Source: Intestinibacter sp964449895 (GTDB taxonomy: Bacteria > Bacillota > Clostridia > Peptostreptococcales > Peptostreptococcaceae). Taken from it: DNA of 45,181 nucleotides. The notes under the pieces were generated by a model. The model was not told the origin of the DNA, made no database searches, and saw only the letters and a program-made list of their open reading frames with translations. Shown here in pieces: positions 18,644 to 26,182 of the stretch (position 1 is the stretch's first letter; every line of letters starts with the position of its first letter). A program made the position numbers and the translations under genes. The stretch covers positions 1-45,181 of the forward strand of contig CAYVBY010000018.1 in the NCBI GenBank assembly GCA_964449895.1, given 5' to 3'.

Positions 18644-19288
18644 TTAATCTTTTTTTAAATATTTATCCTTCATAAGATAAGATAAAGTAAATAAACTATT
18701 TGAAAAGTTAACATTTTCAACTTTTACATGTTGTGGAACATCTATATCAATAGTAGAAAAGTTCCAAATACCTTTTATTCCAGCATCTATTAATATATCT
18801 GTCATCTCTTGAACACAGTGTTTACGGACACATAATATACCTATATCAATATCATTATCTTGTATAAAAGATTTTAAGTGGTCTAAATCTATTATATCTA
18901 TGTTATTGATTTTCATACCAATTAATTTTGGGTTTATATCAAATAGAGCCTTTATTTGAAAACCGACTTCAGCAAATCCAGAGTAATTAGCCAAAGTTTG
19001 TCCTAAATTACCTGCACCAATTACAATCATATTATGAGATTTATCAATACCTAGAAATTTTCCAATTACTTCTTTTAATGATTTTATACAATATCCATGT
19101 CCTTGACGTCCAAATTCGCCTATTGCATTAAAATCTTGTCTAATAAGAGAAGGACTAATATTCATAAGCTTACCTAGTGTGTGAGATGAAACCATACTTA
19201 TATCGTTTGAATCTAATTCTTCAATGTATCTATAATATTTAGTTAACCTTTTAATTGTGGTATTTGATATTATTTTATGTTTTTGCAT
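18644..19288 (-). CDS. rex: Redox-sensing transcriptional repressor Rex
   Basis: 214 residues. The N-terminal winged-helix domain (about 1-80) contains SPSLIRQDFNAIGEFGRQGHGY, the Rex signature region. The Rossmann domain has VIGAGNLGQTLANY (about 88-101) for NAD(H). Rex represses fermentation and hydrogenase genes when NAD+ is high relative to NADH and is released by NADH. That suits a genome with the hydrogenase operon nearby, though I found no perfect Rex operator in the window. GAGGTTATACA precedes the ATG. Confidence 0.96.
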   Translation of the reverse strand: MQKHKIISNTTIKRLTKYYRYIEELDSNDISMVSSHTLGKLMNISPSLIRQDFNAIGEFGRQGHGYCIKSLKEVIGKFLGIDKSHNMIVIGAGNLGQTLANYSGFAEVGFQIKALFDINPKLIGMKINNIDIIDLDHLKSFIQDNDIDIGILCVRKHCVQEMTDILIDAGIKGIWNFSTIDIDVPQHVKVENVNFSNSLFTLSYLMKDKYLKKD

Positions 19289-19412
19289 TGTATAACCTCA
19301 CTATCTACATTTTACAATTATATCGTATCATCTGTAAACTTTTTATTCAATCCTATAATGTAAAACTTTTAATAATACTATAAATTATATTTAAATTAAA
19401 TGTAAACAATAA

Positions 19413-19443
19413 AAAAGGAGCTTATTATAAACTCCTTTTGTGT
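19413..19443. terminator. Bidirectional terminator between rex promoter region and PTS gene
   Basis: Arms AAAAGGAG and CTCCTTTT flank an 11-nt loop, with A-rich sequence on one side and T-rich on the other. It ends the minus-strand PTS gene about 45 bases after its stop codon. Confidence 0.7.
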
Positions 19444-19484
19444 ATTTATTAATTAATAAATACTTAAATATATAATTTGTAAAA

Positions 19485-20549
19485 TTAAGCAATTAGTTCT
19501 TCATTATATTCAAAATCATCTTCGTTTTGATTAGTTCCACGAATTTCATCAGCAGTTATTATTTTATAGTTTTTAAATATTAGATATCCTACATAACCAG
19601 CTGCAAAACTTATAAGAGCGCATAATACAGCAGTTATTATAACCTTTGTAGCAGAATTATATGCAAACATTACAGCAAAACCAGCTATTGCAGTAGCAGT
19701 TCCTGGAGAGTTATTCACAAGCCCCATTGAAGCTATTAAAACGCCGCATGCAGCTCCTCCTATAAAGTTTGTAATATATATTGGTATAGGATTTGCTGAT
19801 ATTAAGTCAGCTTGAGTTAATGGCTCTATTGCAACTGCTATATTGTCTTTGCTAGAACCGAATTTCATTTTTTTAAAGAATATAAAATTCATAAAAGATG
19901 AACCAAATACTGCAAGTGCTCCTATTGCCATTGGTACACCAGTTAAATTAATCATAGCAGTTAAAGCCATAGAACTAAGTGGGGCAGTAGCAACAACAGT
20001 TATTAATCCTCCAAGTATTATTCCCATTAATATTGGAGAAGTAGCAGAAGCTTCTATTAATACAGTTCCTATAGTAGCTAATACACCATTTACAATTGGA
20101 CTAGTCATCTCACCTATGAAAAATGATATAGGAGCAGCTATTAATATAACAACTATTAGATCTAAACCTGCAGGTACTTTCTTTTCTATAAATTTAATAA
20201 CAAATGATACCAAATAACCAGCTATAAACCCTGGTAATATTTTGAAGTTTAAACAAGTTAAACCTACTAATACTGCATATACTGGAGAAACTCCAAGTGC
20301 TAAAGGAACTAAAGTTGCAGCGGCAACTCCACCTAAGGAACCGTTTGCAGCCCCAATATTTTCTAAAAATTTGATACCTAAAACCTCACCAAAGAATGAA
20401 AAATGGAAAGCTTCAACTAAGAAAGAAGCAACTGCTGCATTTGCAAGTCCACTCATTGCTTTCATTCCTTGAGGTGCTTTGTAGCTAAATAAAGTAAATA
20501 GCACAAGTACTGCCAATAATAATCCAGTACCCATTAAGATGTTTATCAT
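19485..20549 (-). CDS. PTS EIIC_2-type membrane permease
   Basis: 354 residues, with about nine or ten membrane helices. The pattern fits the PTS_EIIC_2 family: MKAMSGLANAAVASFLVEAFHF near the N-terminus, then repeated glycine-rich helices such as GSLGGVAAATLVPLALG and PMAIGALAVFGSSFMNF. A short acidic tail follows. These permeases stand alone, without linked EIIA/EIIB domains, and their substrates are not established. The start is fixed by AAGGAGGTATCATC. Transcription diverges from the ABC ATPase gene. Confidence 0.8.
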   Translation of the reverse strand: MINILMGTGLLLAVLVLFTLFSYKAPQGMKAMSGLANAAVASFLVEAFHFSFFGEVLGIKFLENIGAANGSLGGVAAATLVPLALGVSPVYAVLVGLTCLNFKILPGFIAGYLVSFVIKFIEKKVPAGLDLIVVILIAAPISFFIGEMTSPIVNGVLATIGTVLIEASATSPILMGIILGGLITVVATAPLSSMALTAMINLTGVPMAIGALAVFGSSFMNFIFFKKMKFGSSKDNIAVAIEPLTQADLISANPIPIYITNFIGGAACGVLIASMGLVNNSPGTATAIAGFAVMFAYNSATKVIITAVLCALISFAAGYVGYLIFKNYKIITADEIRGTNQNEDDFEYNEELIA

Positions 20550-20877
20550 GATGATACCTCCTTAAATATAATTATATTTAATTTAAATTTTTTGTATTCC
20601 TCGATAAATTTTCAACAAATAGAATCGTTATCTTTTTGTTTTCTCAAGGATAGATATGATTATATGTTAAATAAAAAGTTTTGTAAATACTTTTTTAGAA
20701 AAAATTAAATTGAATTTTAGAAAAAATTATAACAATAATAAAATTAAAAATAAGAAATAAATTAATATATGAGTAATTATTTTATTATAGAAGTTAAATT
20801 TTAAATATATAGGTACAAATTAATATGAATTTTAATAATATAAACTATGTTAAATAAATTTTATAGGGGGTGACAAC
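20550..20877. other. Divergent promoter region between the PTS gene and the ABC ATPase gene
   Basis: The 328 bp are AT-rich with no open frame. Promoters for both flanking genes should lie here. TGTTAAATAAAAAG and TGTTAAATAAATTT occur at about 20664 and 20849, but neither is a complete palindrome. Nothing else is recognised. Confidence 0.5.
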
Positions 20878-21489
20878 ATGGAGAAAATAGTAGAAATCAA
20901 CAATTTGACAAAAAATTTTTATACTAAGGATGGAGAAATTCAAGTACTTGAAGATATTAACTTTAATGTTGAAAAGGGAGAAATATTTTCAATACTAGGA
21001 CCATCTGGAAGTGGAAAATCTACTATTTTGAATATATTAGCAAAATTATTACAACCCACTACTGGAAATGTATCTATAAATGGAACAATCGGATATATGT
21101 TTCAAAGAGATCATTTGCTAGACTGGAGAACTATAATGGATAATATTACTATAGGTCTTGAAATTATGAATAAAAAAAATGATGAGGAATCAATAGCTAG
21201 AATAGAAAGGTTATTAAAAACTTATGATCTTTGGGACTTTAGAAATATGTATCCAAAGGAATTATCAGGAGGTATGAGGCAAAGAGTGGCCCTTATTAGG
21301 ACTTTATCTGTAAATCCATCTGTATTACTTTTAGATGAACCTTTTTCCGCTCTTGATTATCAGACTAGACTTATGGTAAATGATGATGTATATAAGATTA
21401 TAAAAAATGAAGGGAAAACAGGAATATTAGTAACACATGACATTAGTGAACGATTCTCAATAAAAATACAACTAGAAAAGCGAATTTAA
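20878..21489 (+). pseudogene. SsuB/TauB-like ABC transporter ATPase, 3' end replaced by prophage DNA
   Basis: 203 residues are open, but only about the first 191 are transporter sequence; intact homologues run to about 250. Walker A GPSGSGKST (41-49), a Q-loop in MFQRDHLLDW, signature LSGGMRQR (129-136), Walker B LLLDEP (150-155) and the H-loop VTHDISE (185-191) are all present. The expected continuation (E-A-I-type helix and C-terminal strands) is replaced by 12 unrelated residues after codon 191. This marks the left prophage junction near 21450. The remaining 3' end and the permease should lie beyond the right junction, outside the window. GGGGGTGACAAC precedes the ATG. Confidence 0.85.
21436..21470. 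other. Left prophage attachment junction (attL), approximate
   Basis: Homology to ABC ATPases stops at about 21450, immediately after the conserved HDISE codons, and phage-type sequence begins. Integration inside a protein-coding gene is typical of large serine recombinases, whose core can be only a few bases. The exact core cannot be set without the right junction. Confidence 0.6.
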
Positions 21490-21926
21490 AGAGCAAAGTT
21501 AATACTACTAATACAAATACTCAAGGTGATAAAGAAAACTTCTCTGAAAGGCTTAGACAAACTAGAATTGATAAAGGATTAATGATTAAGGATGTAGCTA
21601 GGTTATGTAAGATGAATAAAGATACTATATCTTGTCTTGAAAGAGGAGAGAATACTGTTACTAGAGATAATTTAGAAGCTTTAGCTAAAGTATTTGATTT
21701 AGATTTAATTTGTACTGAAGGATATGAATATTTGATTTTACATTATAATGAATTTATTAGGAGATTGTTAGATCTTGTAGAAGAGTATGGTTATAAGGAA
21801 CTGAGTAAAAAATTAGAAGTGCATAATAAAACTATTGAAAATTGGATAAAAAAAGATATGGTTATAAAAGTTAAGACTTATGAAAGGATAAAAGATAGGT
21901 TAGAGGAATGCAATTTAATTCCATAA
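21450..21926 (+). pseudogene. HTH (XRE-type) regulator, 5' end missing at the prophage edge
   Basis: The frame is open from the junction, with no ATG, GTG or TTG ahead of the HTH domain (FSERLRQTRIDKGLMIKDVA ... CLERGENTVTRDNLEALAKVF). A second HTH-like region follows (KELSKKLEVHNKTIENWIKKD). An internal ATG at 21582 would delete the first HTH helix. The natural start must therefore have been left on the other side of attP, or the gene has decayed. In the circular phage genome it may be longer and intact. Its role is unknown; regulation of integration or excision is one guess. Confidence 0.55.
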
Positions 21927-21931
21927 AAAAT

Positions 21932-21957
21932 AGAGCAGTGTAATAGCTGCTCTTTAC
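21932..21957. terminator. Bidirectional terminator between convergent genes
   Basis: Arms AGAGCAG and CTGCTCT pair perfectly around an 8-nt loop, with A-rich and T-rich flanks. It separates the truncated HTH gene from hicB. Confidence 0.75.
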
Positions 21958-21966
21958 TTTATAAAT

Positions 21967-22368
21967 TTATTTAAAATTAAGTTGTTGCTTTAATGCTTCC
22001 TGTAAAACTTGTGAAAAGTTAATATTATGTCTTTCTGCTTCCTTATTTAACCATTGAGGAATAGTTAATGTTTTCTTTACAGAAGTATTTTCTATAGCTT
22101 TTCTATGAAGTACCATATTTATATCTATAAGTATTGGTATTTGATTTTTTTCTAAAGATAAATCACTTATATTAGAAGCTACAGGTATAGTTTCGTTTTC
22201 TTCTTCCATATCATATAAATGTAATCCCAAAGCCTCTTTTGCCATTTTTATAGCATCTTCTGTAGTATCAGCACAAGTTAAACATCCAGGTAAATCAGGA
22301 AACTCTACAGAAATACCATCATCTTCATATGTGAAAATAGCAGGATAAACGTAATAATCTTTTTTCAT
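21967..22368 (-). CDS. hicB: Orphan HicB-family antitoxin-like protein
   Basis: 133 residues. The N-terminal HicB fold is clear: YPAIFTYEDDGISVEFPDLPGC, then TTEDAIKMAKEALGLHL. The C-terminus (about 98-130: KKTLTIPQWLNKEAERHNIN) is a ribbon-helix-helix or HTH-like DNA-binding end. HicB neutralises the small RNase HicA, but no hicA-sized reading frame with a dsRBD-like fold lies on either side. It may be a stand-alone regulator or guard against superinfecting HicA systems. A probable operator lies 28 bp upstream of its start. Confidence 0.85.
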   Translation of the reverse strand: MKKDYYVYPAIFTYEDDGISVEFPDLPGCLTCADTTEDAIKMAKEALGLHLYDMEEENETIPVASNISDLSLEKNQIPILIDINMVLHRKAIENTSVKKTLTIPQWLNKEAERHNINFSQVLQEALKQQLNFK

Positions 22369-22395
22369 AGTATCATTCCTCCTATTCAGATAGTA

Positions 22396-22415
22396 ACACG
22401 TATTTTAGTACGTGT
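22396..22415 (-). promoter_or_regulatory. Probable hicB operator
   Basis: ACACGTA and TACGTGT form a perfect 7-bp inverted repeat with a 6-bp spacer directly upstream of hicB. HicB proteins with DNA-binding C-termini autoregulate, so this is the natural candidate site. Confidence 0.55.
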
Positions 22416-22471
22416 AAATACTTTTAATATGCATACTTTTATTTAAAAATTTTGTAAGAATAATATTAAAT

Positions 22472-22502
22472 AAAAAATAGGAGTTATAACTCCTATTTTT
22501 TA
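22472..22502 (-). terminator. Terminator overlapping the methyltransferase stop codon
   Basis: AAAAATAGGAGTT and AACTCCTATTTTT form a 13-bp near-palindrome with a 2-nt centre as written, flanked by A/T runs. The stop codon of the minus-strand methyltransferase lies inside the stem. Confidence 0.8.
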
Positions 22503-23248
22503 TTTAAACCTAATCTTTCTTTGCCTATAGAAATATAATCTGAACTTTTTTCGATACCTATATAATTTCTTTCTAATCTTTTACATACCATTCCCATTGA
22601 AAATGTACCTGAGAATAAATCTAATACAGTATCATTTTTATTAGAACTAGCTAATACTATTCTTTCTAATAAAACTTCAGGTTTTTGAGAAGGATGTTTT
22701 ACATATTCTTTCATTTTATACCTAACTCTAGGATAATACCATACATTCCCAGGGACTTTATGTGAATTATAAGCTTTTGGCGGATTTTTTCTACGATCAA
22801 TTAATTTTCTTTTTGAACCAGTAATCGTTTCTATTAATATATCTTCATAGTTGAAAGTATAATTATTTTTATCTTTTACAGCATACAAAATAGGTTCATA
22901 CAAACTACCAAAATATTTTTTAGCTTGAACTCCAGAACTATCATAATACCAAACTATTCTTGATAGAATATGCATCTTTTTTCTTAAATAAATATCTATA
23001 TATGGCATATTTTGTACAGAATTCATAATATATAAACTACCATTGCTCTTAAGTTTACAAACTGCTTTATCTAACCAACTATAAACCCATTTTAAATATT
23101 CATCTTCAGTATCCCAAGAATCTTTTATATTGTTAGCATATTTTTTACCTAGATTATATGGAGGATCTATAAATATTAAATTTATAGAATTATTTTCTAT
23201 ATCATCCAAGGCTTGTATTATGTCATTTTCTATAATTTTTATACTCAT
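22493..23248 (-). CDS. Solitary DNA methyltransferase (N6-adenine/N4-cytosine, beta-type motif order)
   Basis: 251 residues. The catalytic motif DPPY (28-31) precedes the SAM-binding motif, which is C-terminal (VLDLFSGTFSMG, about 212-223), giving the beta-class order. HPSQKPEVLLERIV is the conserved motif X region. The target-recognition region is the Lys/Tyr-rich middle (about 110-185). No restriction endonuclease is adjacent, so it is probably an orphan phage methylase that protects phage DNA or alters gene expression. Recognition sequence unknown. GGGGGTGTATAG precedes the ATG. Confidence 0.92.
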   Translation of the reverse strand: MSIKIIENDIIQALDDIENNSINLIFIDPPYNLGKKYANNIKDSWDTEDEYLKWVYSWLDKAVCKLKSNGSLYIMNSVQNMPYIDIYLRKKMHILSRIVWYYDSSGVQAKKYFGSLYEPILYAVKDKNNYTFNYEDILIETITGSKRKLIDRRKNPPKAYNSHKVPGNVWYYPRVRYKMKEYVKHPSQKPEVLLERIVLASSNKNDTVLDLFSGTFSMGMVCKRLERNYIGIEKSSDYISIGKERLGLNKK

Positions 23249-23300
23249 CTATACACCCCCATAGATAGTATATCATTTTTTTGTTTTTATGCATACAATT

Positions 23301-24116
23301 TTATTTGTTACCAATATTACCGTATTTATCTAAGAACGCTTCTAATATTATCTTATATAAAACATCTATATAAAAAGAAGTATCTAATAAAAACTCGCTT
23401 ATAGTATTTATATCTATAGATTCATTATTAAAAAAGTTGGCTTTTATTGTTGCTTGATAAGTTGAATATTCATTAGAATTTTCTTGACCATGAGCAATAC
23501 TGTTTCTTGAAAATATCAAAAAACTCAATCTTTCTTTAAAATTTTCAGGAAAATTATTATTTTGAGAAAATGCATATATTAAATTATCTAAATTTAAATG
23601 AACTTTTCCTAATAATAATTTTAATTTATTATAATCCGGATTGTTAGAACTTTCATCAAAGATATATCTTAAATTTACTTTTTCGAAATCCGAAATAGTT
23701 TTTTCTAAATTTTGTACTATATTATCATATATATTTTTAAATTTTAAATAATCCTTAATTTCACCAAATTTTGAGTTTTTTGTTGGTTTATCCAAAGATA
23801 ACTCAAGTATAACGTTATGTTGTATATTATGAGGTAATTTTTTTATTTTTTCATATTTAAAAAATTCAAAAAATATATTTTGTAATTCTTTATAATTGCC
23901 TTCCCAAAATGCATATATTAATACTATGAATCCACGAAATAAAACATCTAATTCAGAGTCATTAAATTCATTATTGTCTCTTATTATTCTATCTATAGTT
24001 ATTATTTTTTGTCTTCTCTCAGTTCTAAAAGTATAAAAATCAGATTTTATTTGTTCTGGATTATTTTGCTTTATTTCTTCTGAATCATTTTGTAAAGATA
24101 AAGTATCAGAGTTCAT
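23301..24116 (-). CDS. HEPN-domain protein, MAE_28990-like, partner of DUF262 protein
   Basis: 271 residues. The HEPN RNase motif is complete: R204-N-x3-H209 in SRNSIAHGQ. The N-terminal FRGFIVLIYAFWEGNYKEL stretch (about 60-78) is typical of the MAE_28990/MAE_18760 HEPN group. HEPN proteins are often metal-independent RNases in abortive-infection and toxin systems. The gene starts two bases after the DUF262 stop codon, so the two are translated together. Coupling with DUF262 is a recognised architecture in defence-type loci. A direct anti-phage role here is inference. Confidence 0.75.
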   Translation of the reverse strand: MNSDTLSLQNDSEEIKQNNPEQIKSDFYTFRTERRQKIITIDRIIRDNNEFNDSELDVLFRGFIVLIYAFWEGNYKELQNIFFEFFKYEKIKKLPHNIQHNVILELSLDKPTKNSKFGEIKDYLKFKNIYDNIVQNLEKTISDFEKVNLRYIFDESSNNPDYNKLKLLLGKVHLNLDNLIYAFSQNNNFPENFKERLSFLIFSRNSIAHGQENSNEYSTYQATIKANFFNNESIDINTISEFLLDTSFYIDVLYKIILEAFLDKYGNIGNK

Positions 24117-24118
24117 AA

Positions 24119-25222
24119 CTATTTATTCCTTTCGTTTTCAAAAAAGTTTTTACTATATTTAGATAAATTAAATAATCTTTTTGTTGGCGAATAACTTTGT
24201 TTAGAATAAGTTGCATATTCAGGACTATTGAAATATTTTTCACAAATATTTATTACGAAATCTTTATCTTTATCACTAAGATAATCTATAATAAAACTAA
24301 GTCCAACCGCCATAGAAAAAGTATTTGAAATATTATTTGTTTTTTTATTATAATATCTAAAAGAATTTTCTCCAAATATAGAATGAATTAAATAAAATGT
24401 TTTCTCAAATATATCTAATTCATTATCTAAATAATTTGTATTATATTTTTTTAAGTATTTTTCAGTTTCTTCTGTTATTAATACATCTATTTTTTTATAG
24501 TTTTTTTGATTTTCTAATATCGCAAATTCTCTACATAATAGAAATTTTAATAAAAATTCTACATTTTCCTGCTTTTGAATTCTTTCATTTTTTAACTTTA
24601 TACAATCTAAAAAAATTTTTGAATTAGATAACTTTTTAAGTTTTTTAAAAAAATCATTATTTAATTTATAAATTAAAAAATTTCTAATTTCTTGCGGTTG
24701 TAATATTTCGCCATTTGCATTTAGTCTATTAAATAATAAATATTGGCTTAAGATGTCATCTGTTTCTTCAACTATTTCAATTCTAATTCTTGTATTTTCT
24801 ATAGTTCTTTGATATTTTTGTGGTAGTTTTTTAAATTCTAATCCATTTAATTCTTTTAATATTGTGCAACCATCAAATTTTAAAGGTTTTTTTTCTTCTT
24901 GATTTTCATCTATATTATTTTTGCTTAAAAAATTATATAACGTATTCGTTCTTTGAAGTCCATCTATAATTTCCCAAATAGAATCTTCATTTTGGAATAC
25001 AAATATAGGAGGAATAGGTATTCCTAATAAAATAGATTCTATTAACTGAGATTGAGTTTGTATATCCCAACGAAATAATCTTTGATATGGAGGATTTAGT
25101 ATTAATGTTTTTTTATCAATTCTATTAATATAATCTTCTATTACCATATCAAAATGATCAACTCTAAAAAGTTTTCTATTTTGCTTTATTTGTTCTTCTA
25201 ATTTTAAAAAATTTCTTTCCAT
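24119..25222 (-). CDS. DUF262 (ParB/GmrS-like) domain protein
   Basis: 367 residues. DUF262 landmarks are in order: LNPPYQRLFRWD (42-53), GIPIPPIFVF (67-76) and the nucleotide- or nuclease-associated DGLQRTNTLYNF (87-98), the family's DGxQR box. The NRLNANGEILQPQEIRN segment also fits. The C-terminal HNH/DUF1524 domain of GmrSD enzymes is absent; the rest is helical. DUF262 couples NTP binding or hydrolysis to recognition of foreign DNA or nucleic-acid cleavage in several defence systems. GGGGGAGATAATTAATT precedes the ATG, and a shared operator-like element lies upstream (25263-25280). Confidence 0.85.
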   Translation of the reverse strand: MERNFLKLEEQIKQNRKLFRVDHFDMVIEDYINRIDKKTLILNPPYQRLFRWDIQTQSQLIESILLGIPIPPIFVFQNEDSIWEIIDGLQRTNTLYNFLSKNNIDENQEEKKPLKFDGCTILKELNGLEFKKLPQKYQRTIENTRIRIEIVEETDDILSQYLLFNRLNANGEILQPQEIRNFLIYKLNNDFFKKLKKLSNSKIFLDCIKLKNERIQKQENVEFLLKFLLCREFAILENQKNYKKIDVLITEETEKYLKKYNTNYLDNELDIFEKTFYLIHSIFGENSFRYYNKKTNNISNTFSMAVGLSFIIDYLSDKDKDFVINICEKYFNSPEYATYSKQSYSPTKRLFNLSKYSKNFFENERNK

Positions 25223-25262
25223 AATTAATTATCTCCCCCTAAATTTAATTTATTTATATTAA

Positions 25263-25280
25263 CAAGTTCTATCGAACTTG
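25263..25280 (-). promoter_or_regulatory. Operator-like inverted repeat upstream of the DUF262-HEPN operon (copy 1)
   Basis: CAAGTTC-TATC-GAACTTG is a perfect 7-bp inverted repeat. It sits within a stretch of about 55 bp duplicated upstream of the Ser-rich membrane gene (copy 2 at 26144). On the minus strand it is followed by TTAATATAAAT, a plausible -10 region. Confidence 0.65.
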
Positions 25281-25342
25281 AAAATAACTAGCTATATTGA
25301 TTTTATTACTATTAACTTGGTACAAATATAATTGTATTTCAA

Positions 25343-25374
25343 AATAAGGACAGTAAAAACTGCCCTTATTATCA
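25343..25374 (-). terminator. Terminator after the Ser-rich membrane gene
   Basis: Arms AATAAGGACAGT and ACTGCCCTTATT pair with one mismatch around AAAA. The minus strand continues into TTATTTTGAAAT. Confidence 0.7.
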
Positions 25375-25391
25375 TTATGTATTATTATCTA

Positions 25392-26102
25392 TCAATAGCA
25401 AATTCCACAAGGAACATATCCATTTGCTTTTGCAGCATTTACTGACATTGGAATAGCTCCTTCCATTCCATGAGCAGTTGGAGATTTGTGATATTTATTA
25501 GATTTTGAAGTACCACCATTACAATAAACTGTTGAACCACCACTATTAGAACTACTGCTAGAAGAGCTAGAACTACTATAGTTAGGTTTAGTATAAGAAC
25601 TACTACTAGAAGAAGTAGAACCACTGTAGCTAGAATTACTACTAGAGTTACTATAGCTAGGTTTGCTATAAGAATTACTAGTGTTACTAGAAGAGCTTGT
25701 ACTATTTATTTTATTAGAAGTAGTATCTTCTTTATTAGTATCTTTTGCTACCTCTGTTGTATTTTCTTCATCGATTTTACTATCAGTATCTTCTTCTTCT
25801 TTGTCTTCTTCTTCATCTTTTAATTTTTCATCTTCAGATTTGCTTTCTACATTTTCTTCTAGAGCTACCTCTGTTGTATCGTTTGTATCATTTGATCCAG
25901 GAAGATATAATGAACCACTAAAAGATGCAAATATTAAAACTAAAATTCCTGAAATTACTATACCTGATACTTTTCTGCTTTTAATGTTTTTTACTAAGAA
26001 CTCTACTGATAATAAAAGTAGTGTTAATGGTAAGAATCTAATTGCTATAATTCCTACAATAATTTTTAGAATTAGATTTAATTCTTTGAATTTTTTCCAC
26101 AT
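25392..26102 (-). CDS. Membrane-anchored, acidic and Ser-rich protein with C-terminal Cys/His domain
   Basis: 236 residues from the ATG following GGGGGAGTTTTTTT; an upstream in-frame start lacks a ribosome site. Two hydrophobic helices (about 10-60) are followed by an acidic linker rich in Glu/Asp/Lys, then a long Ser/Tyr/Asn low-complexity stretch. The last 45 residues form a compact domain (VYCNGGTSKSNKYHKS ... GYVPCGIC), resembling the Cys/His C-terminal modules found on some nucleases and ComEC-like proteins. The layout suggests a surface-displayed domain on a flexible stalk. Function unknown; superinfection exclusion is a guess based on the lysogeny-module setting and the operator shared with DUF262-HEPN. 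Confidence 0.7.
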   Translation of the reverse strand: MWKKFKELNLILKIIVGIIAIRFLPLTLLLLSVEFLVKNIKSRKVSGIVISGILVLIFASFSGSLYLPGSNDTNDTTEVALEENVESKSEDEKLKDEEEDKEEEDTDSKIDEENTTEVAKDTNKEDTTSNKINSTSSSSNTSNSYSKPSYSNSSSNSSYSGSTSSSSSSYTKPNYSSSSSSSSSSNSGGSTVYCNGGTSKSNKYHKSPTAHGMEGAIPMSVNAAKANGYVPCGICY

Positions 26103-26143
26103 AAAAAAACTCCCCCTTTTTAATTTACTTAAATTTATATTAA

Positions 26144-26161
26144 CAAGTTCCATTGAACTTG
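26144..26161 (-). promoter_or_regulatory. Operator-like inverted repeat upstream of the Ser-rich membrane gene (copy 2)
   Basis: CAAGTTC-CATT-GAACTTG repeats copy 1 at 25263 with a different 4-bp centre. Flanks are also conserved on the minus strand (ATATAGCTAGTTA before, TTAATATAAAT after). The conserved arms with changed spacer suggest a protein-binding site under selection. Confidence 0.65.
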
Positions 26162-26182
26162 GAATTAACTAGCTATATTCAC

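Noticed and set aside
19843..20472. Plus-strand frames opposite the PTS permease
   Set aside because: Antisense shadows; the minus-strand gene has a strong ribosome site and a coherent membrane-helix pattern.
25263..26161. LexA (SOS) boxes upstream of the cargo genes
   Set aside because: The half-sites are GTTC-N4-GAAC, the reverse of the Gram-positive LexA order GAAC-N4-GTTC.
25439..26172. Frames overlapping the Ser-rich membrane gene on both strands
   Set aside because: They arise from the low-complexity Ser codon repeats read in other frames; no ribosome sites.
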